Positions 16,387-23,685 of a DNA stretch of 64,000 bases are shown here, piece by piece. The notes under the pieces are model-generated. The model made no database searches. It saw only the letters and a list, made by a program, of their open reading frames with translations, and was not told the DNA's origin. The stretch is from Streptosporangium carneum. Lineage in GTDB: Bacteria; Actinomycetota; Actinomycetes; Streptosporangiales; Streptosporangiaceae. Position 1 is the stretch's first letter; each line of letters begins with the position of its first letter. The DNA is taken from NCBI RefSeq assembly GCF_027922005.1, contig NZ_BSEV01000015.1, forward strand, positions 124,001 through 188,000. Direction: 5' to 3'. Both the position numbers and the translations under genes were made by a program.

Positions 16387-17421
16387 ATGGCCGGGGCACT
16401 CGTCCGCAGGGCACTCCGCAGATCACTGGACCAGGTCCGTCACGTCTCCCCGGTGCGGCCGGCCGCGGCGCGGGGCCTGGTCGCCGACGTCTACGCGCGC
16501 TCCGAGCGGGAGTTCGGCATGCTCGCACCGCCGGTCGCCCTCCACTCGCCCGCCCCCGAGGTCCTCGCGGCCTGCTGGATGATGCTGCGGGAGACCCTCC
16601 TCGCCGAGGGGCGGGCGGGGCGGGCGGTCAAGGAGGCGGTCGCGACAGGGGTCTCGCTCGGCAACACCTGCCCCTACTGCGTGGGGGTGCACAGCGCGAC
16701 CCTGCAGGGCCTCGTCGGGGGAGGGGGCGCCGGGGACGGCGAGGTCGAGCCGGTCACGGCGTGGGCGCGGGCGAGCGGGGTCAGGCGGGAGGCGGCCCTG
16801 CACGGGCGGCCGTTCCCCCAGGAGCAGGCCGCGGAGCTCGTGGGGGTCGCGGTCACCTTCCAATACCTCAACCGCATGGTCAACGTGTTCCTGGACGACA
16901 CCCCCCTCCCGCCGCGCGTGCCCGCCGCGGCGCACGGGGGGCTCATGCGGGTGCTCGGCTGGTTCATGCGCCTGACGGCGCGCGAGGTCCGCGAGCCGGG
17001 CGCCTCACTGGACCTGCTGCCCGCCGCCCCGCTTCCCGGCGACCTGTCCTGGGCCGCGGGCGCGCCGAACATCGCGGGCGCGTTCGCCCGCACGGCCGAG
17101 GCGGTCGAGGAGGCGGGCCGCCGCTCCGTTCCCGAGGCGGTGCGCGACCTCGTCACGGCCAGGCTGGCCGGATGGGACGGCGGCCCCGCCGGCCTCGGCA
17201 GGGCCTGGGCCGACGACGCCGTGTCCGGCCTGCCGGTCGCGCAGCGGCCCGCGGGACGGCTGGCCCTGCTGACGGCCATCGCCTCCCACCAGGTCGGCGG
17301 ATCCGTCGTGGACGATTTCAGGGCGGGCGGTCCCGACGACGGCGCCCTGATCGAGTTGACCGCGTGGGCGAGTCTGGCGGCGGCGCGGAGGATCGGCGGC
17401 TGGATGTGCGGTGAAGAATGA
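16387..17421 (+). CDS. AhpD/carboxymuconolactone-decarboxylase-like protein
   Basis: 344 residues. The AhpD-like redox motif CPYCVGVHS (Cys95, Cys98, His102) is intact, in a helical context typical of the alkylhydroperoxidase-like fold. The protein is about twice the usual single-domain length, with a second helical half lacking a CxxC. ATG start with AGGGAG about 7 nt upstream, 82 nt after the GMC gene and probably in the same operon. A thiol-dependent peroxide or radical-scavenging role beside an enediyne oxidase is plausible but unproven; it may correspond to one of the unnumbered E-type accessory genes. Confidence 0.75.
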   Translation: MAGALVRRALRRSLDQVRHVSPVRPAAARGLVADVYARSEREFGMLAPPVALHSPAPEVLAACWMMLRETLLAEGRAGRAVKEAVATGVSLGNTCPYCVGVHSATLQGLVGGGGAGDGEVEPVTAWARASGVRREAALHGRPFPQEQAAELVGVAVTFQYLNRMVNVFLDDTPLPPRVPAAAHGGLMRVLGWFMRLTAREVREPGASLDLLPAAPLPGDLSWAAGAPNIAGAFARTAEAVEEAGRRSVPEAVRDLVTARLAGWDGGPAGLGRAWADDAVSGLPVAQRPAGRLALLTAIASHQVGGSVVDDFRAGGPDDGALIELTAWASLAAARRIGGWMCGEE

Positions 17422-17523
17422 CTCCGCTCTTTGCGAGCAATCTTCATGTCAATTCCTCGGTCAGAAAGAGACCGTCTCGACATTCGACGGACACCCGCCC
17501 GCCGCCAATGTCTGGAAAACGTC

Positions 17524-17556
17524 GTCGGCCCGGTCCGCGTAGGCGGCCGGGCCGAC
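17524..17556. terminator. Strong hairpin terminator between convergent genes
   Basis: GTCGGCCCGG (17524-17533) pairs perfectly with CCGGGCCGAC (17547-17556). The loop itself pairs CCGC with GCGG around GTAG, giving about 14 bp with one bulged T. Confidence 0.75.
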
Positions 17557-17624
17557 GTTCGCACGGGTGACATTCACCGGGAGCGGAGGGAATTCGTCAC
17601 GCGAATCGCGGACGGGACGCGAAT

Positions 17625-17652
17625 CGGCCCGGCGTCCCACGCCGCCGGGCCG
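17625..17652. terminator. Second hairpin terminator
   Basis: CGGCCCGGCG (17625-17634) pairs with CGCCGGGCCG (17643-17652), loop 8 nt, just past the end of the leftward membrane-protein gene. Confidence 0.65.
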
Positions 17653-17660
17653 CGCTCTTG

Positions 17661-18221
17661 TCAGGCGCGGACCGCGCAATTGCAGCTCATGGCCGCGCGC
17701 TCCGACTCACGCGGACGGCGGTGGAGGACCATCGCCACCACCATGGGGACGAAGACGACCGCGTTGTAGAACAGGTGCAGCTCGACCCGGGGGAACGCGA
17801 GCTGCAGGATGCTCGTCGGCACCGGCCTGCCCAGCAGGTGGTTGCCGGTGAGGGCCTGCAGGAGCAGCAGCAGGTGCTCGAGGTGGTGCCAGACCTGGAT
17901 GCCCAGCGAGATGTTCCACCAGGTCCTGGAACGTCCGGTGAAACCCTTCCTGAGCAGGATGAGCCCGACGAGCATGAGCAGCGCGTAGCCGTAGTGCATC
18001 CACTCGGAGGTGACCAGCCACGGGAACGGGCGTCCCAGCACGCCTCGCGCCTCGGCGGCCGGCCAGCCCAGGGCGTATATCTGCACCGCCTGCGCCACGT
18101 GCTCGGCCCAGTGGGCCACCACGATCACCAGGAAGACGTTCAGCCAGGTCTTGTGCTGCGGGCCGTTGACGACGGCCATCCTTCCGGGAAAGCGGCCTGT
18201 GGAAGCCGCCTCAGAAACCAT
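17661..18221 (-). CDS. Four-helix membrane protein with HxxEH motifs, function unknown
   Basis: 186 residues with four predicted membrane segments (about 26-50, 73-91, 101-125, 150-172). I do not recognise the family. Two HxxEH motifs lie inside helices: H37-W-A-E40-H41 and H112-H-L-E115-H116, with further EWMHY and ELHLFYN, suggesting a metal- or heme-binding membrane enzyme. The end is CNCAVRA. Start ATG 18221 has a purine-rich AGGG about 8 nt upstream; Met15 is an alternative. Its promoter carries the 18-bp element at 18320-18337, tying it to the cluster regulon. Confidence 0.8.
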   Translation of the reverse strand: MVSEAASTGRFPGRMAVVNGPQHKTWLNVFLVIVVAHWAEHVAQAVQIYALGWPAAEARGVLGRPFPWLVTSEWMHYGYALLMLVGLILLRKGFTGRSRTWWNISLGIQVWHHLEHLLLLLQALTGNHLLGRPVPTSILQLAFPRVELHLFYNAVVFVPMVVAMVLHRRPRESERAAMSCNCAVRA

Positions 18222-18295
18222 GCAGAAACCCTCGCTCTCCTATTGGTTCACCTCGATTAATGCCCATAATGGACATTCTCCTCACATCATCGCCA

Positions 18296-18337
18296 ACCGT
18301 AGCAGCGTCAATCAGATGGCTCTTCTTCAGGATTGCT
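18296..18337 (-). promoter_or_regulatory. 18-bp promoter element plus -10 box, membrane-protein gene
   Basis: On the minus strand AGCAATCCTGAAGAAGAG (18337-18320), then extended -10 TGC-TACGGT (hexamer 18301-18296). The gene starts 75 bp downstream. Confidence 0.65.
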
Positions 18338-18379
18338 GGATTTGTCCCATGCCGGACGATAACTCCGGCCCGTTGAAAG

Positions 18380-18420
18380 CACAATGGGAGAAGACAATTC
18401 GATCTCCGCTCCTGCACGCT
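18380..18420 (+). promoter_or_regulatory. Degenerate copy of the 18-bp element, epimerase gene
   Basis: CACAATGGGAGAAGAC at 18380-18395 resembles the AGAAG-type element with a 2-nt deletion. TGCACGCT at 18413-18420 could be the -10 region. Weaker than the other copies. Confidence 0.35.
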
Positions 18421-18466
18421 TGGTGCGAAGCGCCCAGTGATTCCGCCCATGAGCGAGGTATTTCTG

Positions 18467-19510
18467 ATGCTGGTGAGCGTGACAGGCGGCACCGGGTTCG
18501 TCGGTTCCCACTCGGTCGCGGCGTTCCTGAGGGCGGGCCACCGGGTCCGGCTGCTCGTGCGCGAGCCGTCCGGTGTCGACCGTGCCCTGGCCCCCTTCCG
18601 GCTCGGCAGGGACGCCGTGGAGGTGGTCGTCGGAGACGTCCTCGACGTCGAGGCCGTCAGCCGTGCCGTGCGCGGCGCCGACGCCGTGCTGCACGCGGCC
18701 TCGGTCTACTCCTTCGACAGCAGGCGGTACGCGAGCATGCGACGGACGAACGAGCGGGGCACCGAGGTCGTGCTGGAGGCCGCGCGCGAGGCCGGAGCCG
18801 ACCCGATCGTCCACGTCTCCAGCGTCGCGGCCCTGTTCCCCGCCCGGGGAAGGGTCGTCCGCGAGGACACGCCGGTCGGCAGGCCCCGCGAGACCTACAT
18901 GGCGAGCAAGGCCGCGGCCGAGGCCGTCGCGCGCAGGCACCAGGCGGAGGGGGCTCCGGTGGTGATCACCTACCCGCCCGCCCTGCTCGGCCCGCACGAC
19001 CCCAAACTCGGCGACCAGACCGCCAGGCTCAGAGACGTCCTGCGGGGGCTGATGCCCATGTGGCCGCTCGGCGGGCTTCCGCTCGGCGACGTCCGGGACA
19101 CCGCCGCGCTCCACGCCGCGCTGCTCGCCTCGCGCGGGAACGCCTCGAACCGCTACTTCGGCCCCGGCCACTACCTGTCCACCCGGCAGTACGTCCAGGC
19201 GGTGCGCGAGGTCACGGGACGTCCCCTGCCGACGATCTTCCTGCCGGCCCGCGCGATGATCCCGGTCGGCCTGCTGGCCGGTCTCGCGCAACGCGTGTGG
19301 CCGTGGCACATCCCCGCCGAGTACGGCGCCGTCTACATATGCGCCTGTGCCACGCGGGTCGACGAGAACGCCGACACCCACGGGATCGTCCCGCGCCCCG
19401 TCGCGGAGACGGTCGGCGACACCGTGCGCTGGCTGCGCGGGCAGGGGCACCTGTCCGCGCGGCAGGCGGGGGTCGCCGGTGAGGACCTGTCGCCGGTGAC
19501 GGCGTCGTGA
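18467..19510 (+). CDS. NAD(P)-dependent epimerase/reductase (extended SDR)
   Basis: 347 residues starting MLVSVTGGTGFVGSH, a complete extended-SDR nucleotide-binding motif. The catalytic Tyr/Lys pair is YMASK (RETYMASKAAAE), and VSSVAAL follows beta-5. It resembles dihydroflavonol-4-reductase-like or 3beta-HSD-like enzymes reducing a ketone or epimerising a sugar. Start ATG 18467 has GAGG 8 nt upstream; in-frame starts at 18437 and 18449 would add residues before the Rossmann strand. The stop overlaps the carboxyltransferase start (GTGA), so the two are coupled. Confidence 0.85.
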   Translation: MLVSVTGGTGFVGSHSVAAFLRAGHRVRLLVREPSGVDRALAPFRLGRDAVEVVVGDVLDVEAVSRAVRGADAVLHAASVYSFDSRRYASMRRTNERGTEVVLEAAREAGADPIVHVSSVAALFPARGRVVREDTPVGRPRETYMASKAAAEAVARRHQAEGAPVVITYPPALLGPHDPKLGDQTARLRDVLRGLMPMWPLGGLPLGDVRDTAALHAALLASRGNASNRYFGPGHYLSTRQYVQAVREVTGRPLPTIFLPARAMIPVGLLAGLAQRVWPWHIPAEYGAVYICACATRVDENADTHGIVPRPVAETVGDTVRWLRGQGHLSARQAGVAGEDLSPVTAS

Positions 19511-21216
19511 CCGGGGAGGCCACCGTGAGCCAGCGGACCGAGCGGCAGACCACCTCCCCGGACGACCCGGACGTCTTGAACGACCCGGACGTCCCCGTGC
19601 CACAGGGGGGCGGGGAGGAGCGCGCCAACGGCCGTCACGCCCCCTCGGGGCCCCCCTCCCCGCCGGCGCGCTCGATGAGCCTGCTGCGTGAGCGGCAGCG
19701 CGGGCTGCGCGGCCGGATCGCCGCCGGGTCCCGCGGCGCGGTCGACCGGCAGCGGGCGCTCGGCAAGCGCACGGCGAGGGAACGGCTGGAGCTCCTCCTG
19801 GACGAGGGGTCGTTCACCGAGATCGACATGTACCGCCGCCACCAGGCCCACGGCCTGAAGGTCGGCGAGCAGCGCCCGCACACCGACGGGGTGGTCGCGG
19901 GCTCCGGCACCATCGAGGGCCGCAGGGTGTTCGTCTACGCCCAGGACTTCACGATCTTCGGGGGGTCGCTCGGCCAGGCGCACGCGTCGAAGATCCACAA
20001 GGTGATGGACCTGGCGATCGCCACCGGCGCCCCTCTCATCGGGCTCAACGACAGCGGGGGCGCCCGGATCCAGGAGGGGGTGATGGCCCTGGACGGGTAC
20101 GGCGGGATCTTCAGGCGCAACGTCCAGGCGTCCGGTGTGATCCCCCAGATCAGCGTCATACTGGGCCCGTGCGCCGGGGGAGCGGCCTACTCGCCGGCCC
20201 TGGCCGACTTCACCTTCATGGTCCGTGACACCGCGAGGATGTACCTGACGGGGCCGGACGTCGTCGAGGCGGTCAGCGGTCAGCGGGTCACCCACGACGA
20301 GCTCGGCGGAGCCGAGGTCCACGGCGGCCGCTCAGGGGTGGCGACCTTCGTGCACGACGACGAGGAGAGCGCCCTGGAGGACGTGCGCTACCTCGTCTCG
20401 CTGCTTCCCAGCAACAACCTGGAACCGCCGCCGAGCGAGCCGCCGCGCCAGGCGGGCACGGATCACCGGCCCGGGTTCGCCGAGATCGTCCCGGTGGAGC
20501 CGAACAAGCCGTACGACATGCGCTCCGTCGTCGCCGAGCTGGTCGACGACGGCGAGTTCCTCGAGCTGCAGGAGGACTGGGCGCGGAACGTCGTCTGCGC
20601 GCTGGCCCGTGTCGACGGCGAGGTGGTCGGCCTGGTCGGCAACCAGCCCATGGTGCTCGCGGGCGTGCTGGACGTCGCCGCGTCGCAGAAGGCGGCCAGG
20701 TTCGTGCGGTTCTGCGACGCGTTCGGCATCCCGCTGGTGACCCTGGTCGACGTGCCGGGCTTCCTGCCCGGGACGGACCAGGAGCACGCGGGCATCATCC
20801 GGCACGGAGCCAAGCTGCTGTACGCCTACTGCGAGGCGACCGTGCCCCGCATCCAGGTCATCCTGCGCAAGGCGTACGGCGGCGCGTACATCGTGATGGA
20901 CTCGCGTTCCATCGGAAGCGACCTGTCGCTCGCCTGGCCGACGAACGAGATCGCGGTGATGGGCGCGGAGGGGGCGGTGAACGTCATCTTCCGCAAGGAG
21001 CTGGCCGCGGCCGCCGACCCCGAGGAGCTGCGCTCCGAGCTCGTGGCCGAGTACTCCGAGCAGCTCATGCACCCGCACTACGCCGCCGAGCGCGGCCTGG
21101 TCGACGACGTCATCGACCCGGCGGAGACGCGCGCCGCGGTGGCGCGCGGGCTGGCCATGCTGCGCAACAAGCGGCAGACGCCGCCCCAGCGCAAGCACGG
21201 GAACATCCCGCTGTAG
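19507..21216 (+). CDS. Acyl-CoA carboxylase carboxyltransferase (beta) subunit
   Basis: 569 residues. Carboxyltransferase signatures: LNDSGGARIQEGVMALDGYGGIF (N-half), GPCAGGAAYSPAL, and C-half VDVPGFLPGTDQEHAGIIRHGAKLLYAY and RKAYGGAYIVMDS. It transfers CO2 from carboxybiotin to acetyl/propionyl-CoA or a related acyl-CoA. A ~60-residue Pro/Asp-rich N-terminal tail precedes the usual start (Met at nt 19676 would give the normal length). No biotin carboxylase (alpha) or epsilon gene is adjacent, so a housekeeping alpha subunit would be needed. Coupled to the epimerase; likely provides an extender or side-chain acyl-CoA. Confidence 0.92.
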   Translation: MTGEATVSQRTERQTTSPDDPDVLNDPDVPVPQGGGEERANGRHAPSGPPSPPARSMSLLRERQRGLRGRIAAGSRGAVDRQRALGKRTARERLELLLDEGSFTEIDMYRRHQAHGLKVGEQRPHTDGVVAGSGTIEGRRVFVYAQDFTIFGGSLGQAHASKIHKVMDLAIATGAPLIGLNDSGGARIQEGVMALDGYGGIFRRNVQASGVIPQISVILGPCAGGAAYSPALADFTFMVRDTARMYLTGPDVVEAVSGQRVTHDELGGAEVHGGRSGVATFVHDDEESALEDVRYLVSLLPSNNLEPPPSEPPRQAGTDHRPGFAEIVPVEPNKPYDMRSVVAELVDDGEFLELQEDWARNVVCALARVDGEVVGLVGNQPMVLAGVLDVAASQKAARFVRFCDAFGIPLVTLVDVPGFLPGTDQEHAGIIRHGAKLLYAYCEATVPRIQVILRKAYGGAYIVMDSRSIGSDLSLAWPTNEIAVMGAEGAVNVIFRKELAAAADPEELRSELVAEYSEQLMHPHYAAERGLVDDVIDPAETRAAVARGLAMLRNKRQTPPQRKHGNIPL

Positions 21217-21236
21217 ACCCCGCCGTGGAACGTCAC

Positions 21237-21263
21237 CGCCCCCCGCGGGTCCCGCGGGGGGCG
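21237..21263. terminator. Hairpin terminator between convergent carboxyltransferase and TetR genes
   Basis: Perfect palindrome: CGCCCCCCGCGGG, T, CCCGCGGGGGGCG. Confidence 0.75.
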
Positions 21264-21289
21264 TTCTCCGCGGACCCCGTCGTGGCGCG

Positions 21290-21982
21290 TCACCCCTCCG
21301 CCGCCGGTTCCTCCCCCGCGGCTCCCGAGGCCTCGACCTCGTCGCGCATCCGCTCCCTGGACAGCGCCACCGAGCTCGCGGCGGCGTCCAGGGCGTCGCC
21401 CGAGCTGACCATCAGGGCGGTGAGCTGGGCCTCGAAACAGCGGTCCGCGTCGTAGGGGGCGATGAGGTAGTCGCCCAGCTCGAGGGTGACCAGTCCGTGG
21501 ATCGCGCTCCACATCTGGTGCGCGACGAGCTCGGCGTCCTCCGCCCTGAACCGGCCTGCCTCGAAACACCGGGTGGCGCACTTGACCACGTTGCCCAGGG
21601 TGTAGCGCCCGTGCTGGCGGTCCTCCTCCGTCAGGGAGAACCCGGCCAGTGAGGAGCCGCCGAACATCACCGCGTACAGGTGCGGGTTGGCCAGGGCGTT
21701 GTGTCGGTAGGCCCTGCCCAGCAGCGCCATGTCCGCCACCGGGTCGTCGGTCTGCCGCACGTGGGTGAGGTGGCGCTGCAGGCGGGCGAACCCCTCGTGC
21801 ACCATCTCGCGAACCAGCCCGCTCATCCCCCCGAAATGGGTGTAGACCGCCATCGTCGAGCTGTCGGCCTCGGTGGCGAGCCTTCGGGTGGACAGGGCCT
21901 GGGGGCCTTCCTCGGCGAGCAGCCGGGCGGCGATGTCGACCAGCACGGGCCGTGTCCTGGGATCGGCTCGACGAGGACTCAT
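21290..21982 (-). CDS. TetR family transcriptional regulator
   Basis: 230 residues. N-terminal TetR helix-turn-helix: ALSTRRLATEADSSTMAVYTHFGGMSGLVREM. The C-terminal half has the TetR_C-type region (HLYAVMFGG, EDAELVAHQMWSAIHGLVTLELG). It is divergent from the carotenoid-oxygenase-like gene across 82 bp that hold a 17-bp palindrome, so it probably represses itself and that gene in response to a hydrophobic ligand. No clear ribosome site precedes the ATG, so the message may be leaderless. Confidence 0.92.
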   Translation of the reverse strand: MSPRRADPRTRPVLVDIAARLLAEEGPQALSTRRLATEADSSTMAVYTHFGGMSGLVREMVHEGFARLQRHLTHVRQTDDPVADMALLGRAYRHNALANPHLYAVMFGGSSLAGFSLTEEDRQHGRYTLGNVVKCATRCFEAGRFRAEDAELVAHQMWSAIHGLVTLELGDYLIAPYDADRCFEAQLTALMVSSGDALDAAASSVALSRERMRDEVEASGAAGEEPAAEG

Positions 21983-21994
21983 GTTGACAGTATT

Positions 21995-22029
21995 ACATAA
22001 CGGCGATATGTTTTAAGCACAACACTGTT
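21995..22029. promoter_or_regulatory. Candidate TetR operator palindromes
   Basis: ACATA-N7-TATGT (21995-22011) and AACA-C-TGTT (22021-22029) lie in the AT-rich divergent gap between the TetR and carotenoid-oxygenase-like genes. Confidence 0.5.
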
Positions 22030-22064
22030 ATGGATTTGCTGGCCTCGCCCCGAGGAGGCGCCAT

Positions 22065-23306
22065 ATGGCCGCCCCAGCCCGCGCGTCCCATCCGGCACCG
22101 GCGACGGCGTTCCCGGTCGCCGACCGCCCGTCGTCGCAGGAGCGGCTGCCCGTCGAGGGCGTGCTCCCCGCCGATCTGGACGGGTGTTTCCTCCAGGCGT
22201 TCCCGCATCCCGCCGAGGCGGGCAGGCCGGGCGGCGGATTCGTCCTCTCGGGGATCCGGCTGGGCGGCGGGGAAGCCACGCGCCACCGTGCGAGGACGAC
22301 GGCGAGGCACGAGACCCCGCTCGGCCCCCTGCCCGCACTGGCCCCCCCGATACGGCTGGCCCGCACCGTCACGGGCGCGCCGCGGACGCCCGGTCACGTC
22401 ACGCTCGCCCGCCCCGTCCGCGACCCGTCGACGCGCGAGTGGCACACGGTCGCTTCCTACCCCGGCCTGGGACACGCGGAGCACCTGACCGCCGGCCCCG
22501 ACGGCGTCGTGTCGCGCGCCCAGCCCTTCACGCTCGACGGCGCGCCTCTCATGCACGCGGTCGCGTTGACCGGGCGGCACGTCGTCGTGTTCGACCTGCC
22601 CGTGGTCTACCGTCACGCGGCCGCCCTGGTCGGGGCGCGCCTGCCCTACGCCTGGCGGCCGGACAGGCCCGCGCGCGTCGGCCTGTTGCCTCGCGAGGGA
22701 ACGGCGGAGCCCCGCTGGTTCCCGGTCGACCCCTGCTACGTCTTCCACGCGGTGAACGCCTACGAGGAGGAGGGCCGCGTCATAGTGGACGCGGTCCGGC
22801 GTCCACGGGCCTTCGACGCCACGCCCGACGCCTCCGACGTCGCCCCCGACGCCGCCTCTGCGGCCCAGGAGCGGCCGGACCTGTGGCGCTGGACGTTCGA
22901 CCTGGCCACCGGCGCGGTGCACGAGCGAGCGCTGGCCCCCGGCTGGGAGACGGCCCTGGCCGACGAGCGGGTGTGCGGCCGCGCGCACCGCCACGTGTTC
23001 GGCTCCCGCGAAGGGGCGGCCGGACCGGAGCTCGTCCGGCACGACCTCGTGACCGGCGGGGTCCAGGCGTACGAGCTCGGCCGGGGCCTGCGCGCGGGCC
23101 GGCCCGTCTTCGTTCCGCGGCACGGCGGGCAGCACGGGGACGCCGAGGGCGACGGCTGGATCCTCGTCTTCGCGCACGACGACGCCCACCGGCGTGGCGA
23201 GCTGCTGGTGTTCGACGCGCTCGACCTGCCCGGCGGGCCGTACGCCGCCGTCCGCGTTCCCGACGCCTCGCCCGAGGCCTACCGCGCCGTGTGGCTGCCC
23301 GCCTGA
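22065..23306 (+). CDS. Carotenoid-oxygenase-like protein with two altered iron-ligand positions
   Basis: 413 residues of the carotenoid cleavage oxygenase (RPE65/lignostilbene dioxygenase) propeller family, recognisable by PLMHAVALTGRHVVVFDLP, YVFHAVNAYEEEGRVIVD and the closing PDASPEAYRAVWLP. The family uses four His to hold Fe(II). Here His164 (MHAV) and His228 (VFHAVN) are present, but the first ligand motif (usually AHPK.D) reads ARPVRD with Arg116, and the last (usually GFHG) reads AYRAV with Arg407. It may be a non-cleaving homologue, for example a binding or isomerase-like protein. GAGGAGG stands 7 nt before ATG. Divergent from TetR. Confidence 0.82.
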   Translation: MAAPARASHPAPATAFPVADRPSSQERLPVEGVLPADLDGCFLQAFPHPAEAGRPGGGFVLSGIRLGGGEATRHRARTTARHETPLGPLPALAPPIRLARTVTGAPRTPGHVTLARPVRDPSTREWHTVASYPGLGHAEHLTAGPDGVVSRAQPFTLDGAPLMHAVALTGRHVVVFDLPVVYRHAAALVGARLPYAWRPDRPARVGLLPREGTAEPRWFPVDPCYVFHAVNAYEEEGRVIVDAVRRPRAFDATPDASDVAPDAASAAQERPDLWRWTFDLATGAVHERALAPGWETALADERVCGRAHRHVFGSREGAAGPELVRHDLVTGGVQAYELGRGLRAGRPVFVPRHGGQHGDAEGDGWILVFAHDDAHRRGELLVFDALDLPGGPYAAVRVPDASPEAYRAVWLPA

Positions 23307-23312
23307 GGAACG

Positions 23313-23358
23313 GCAGGATCCGGCGACCGCGCGCCTGACGGGCGTCGCCGGATCCTGC
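23313..23358 (+). terminator. Hairpin terminator after the carotenoid-oxygenase-like gene
   Basis: Perfect 15-bp stem GCAGGATCCGGCGAC / GTCGCCGGATCCTGC with a 16-nt loop, beginning 7 nt after the stop. A partial third copy (GCCGGATCCTG) follows near 23392-23402. Confidence 0.75.
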
Positions 23359-23437
23359 GTTCCGCGCGCCCGGAACCGGCCGAGGCCGCCTGCCGGATCC
23401 TGTCCGTCAGGGCCTGGCCCGCACCCGGTGTGAGCAT

Positions 23438-23480
23438 CGCAATCCGGGAGATGCGCTGTACGGCGGGCGAATGTGACGCT
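23438..23480 (+). promoter_or_regulatory. 18-bp promoter element plus -10 box, NRPS operon
   Basis: CGCAATCCGGGAGATGCG at 23438-23455 is the best match to the consensus. Extended -10 TGT-GACGCT has its hexamer at 23475-23480. The A-PCP gene starts 206 bp downstream. The rest of the 379-bp gap holds no gene that I can see. Confidence 0.7.
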
Positions 23481-23685
23481 CGATACGAAGGCAAGACTCC
23501 GCCGGTGATGGGAGAAGGCGGCGTGTGGCCCGCCATCGCGTCCGCCGCTTTTCGTTTCACCGCCGAGACTCCCGCCCGCCGCAGGCACGCGAAGGGCGCC
23601 GGGTGATCCGGTACGGCGGGCCGCGCGACGCCACCGGCCTCACCCGCGCGGGCCGCCACGGGCAGTGAACGGATTGGAGCACGTG

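Noticed and set aside
23460-23540. Possible cobalamin-type riboswitch (AAGGCAAGACTCCGCC-like string) before the NRPS gene
   Set aside because: The conserved B12-box and core of known riboswitches are not present.
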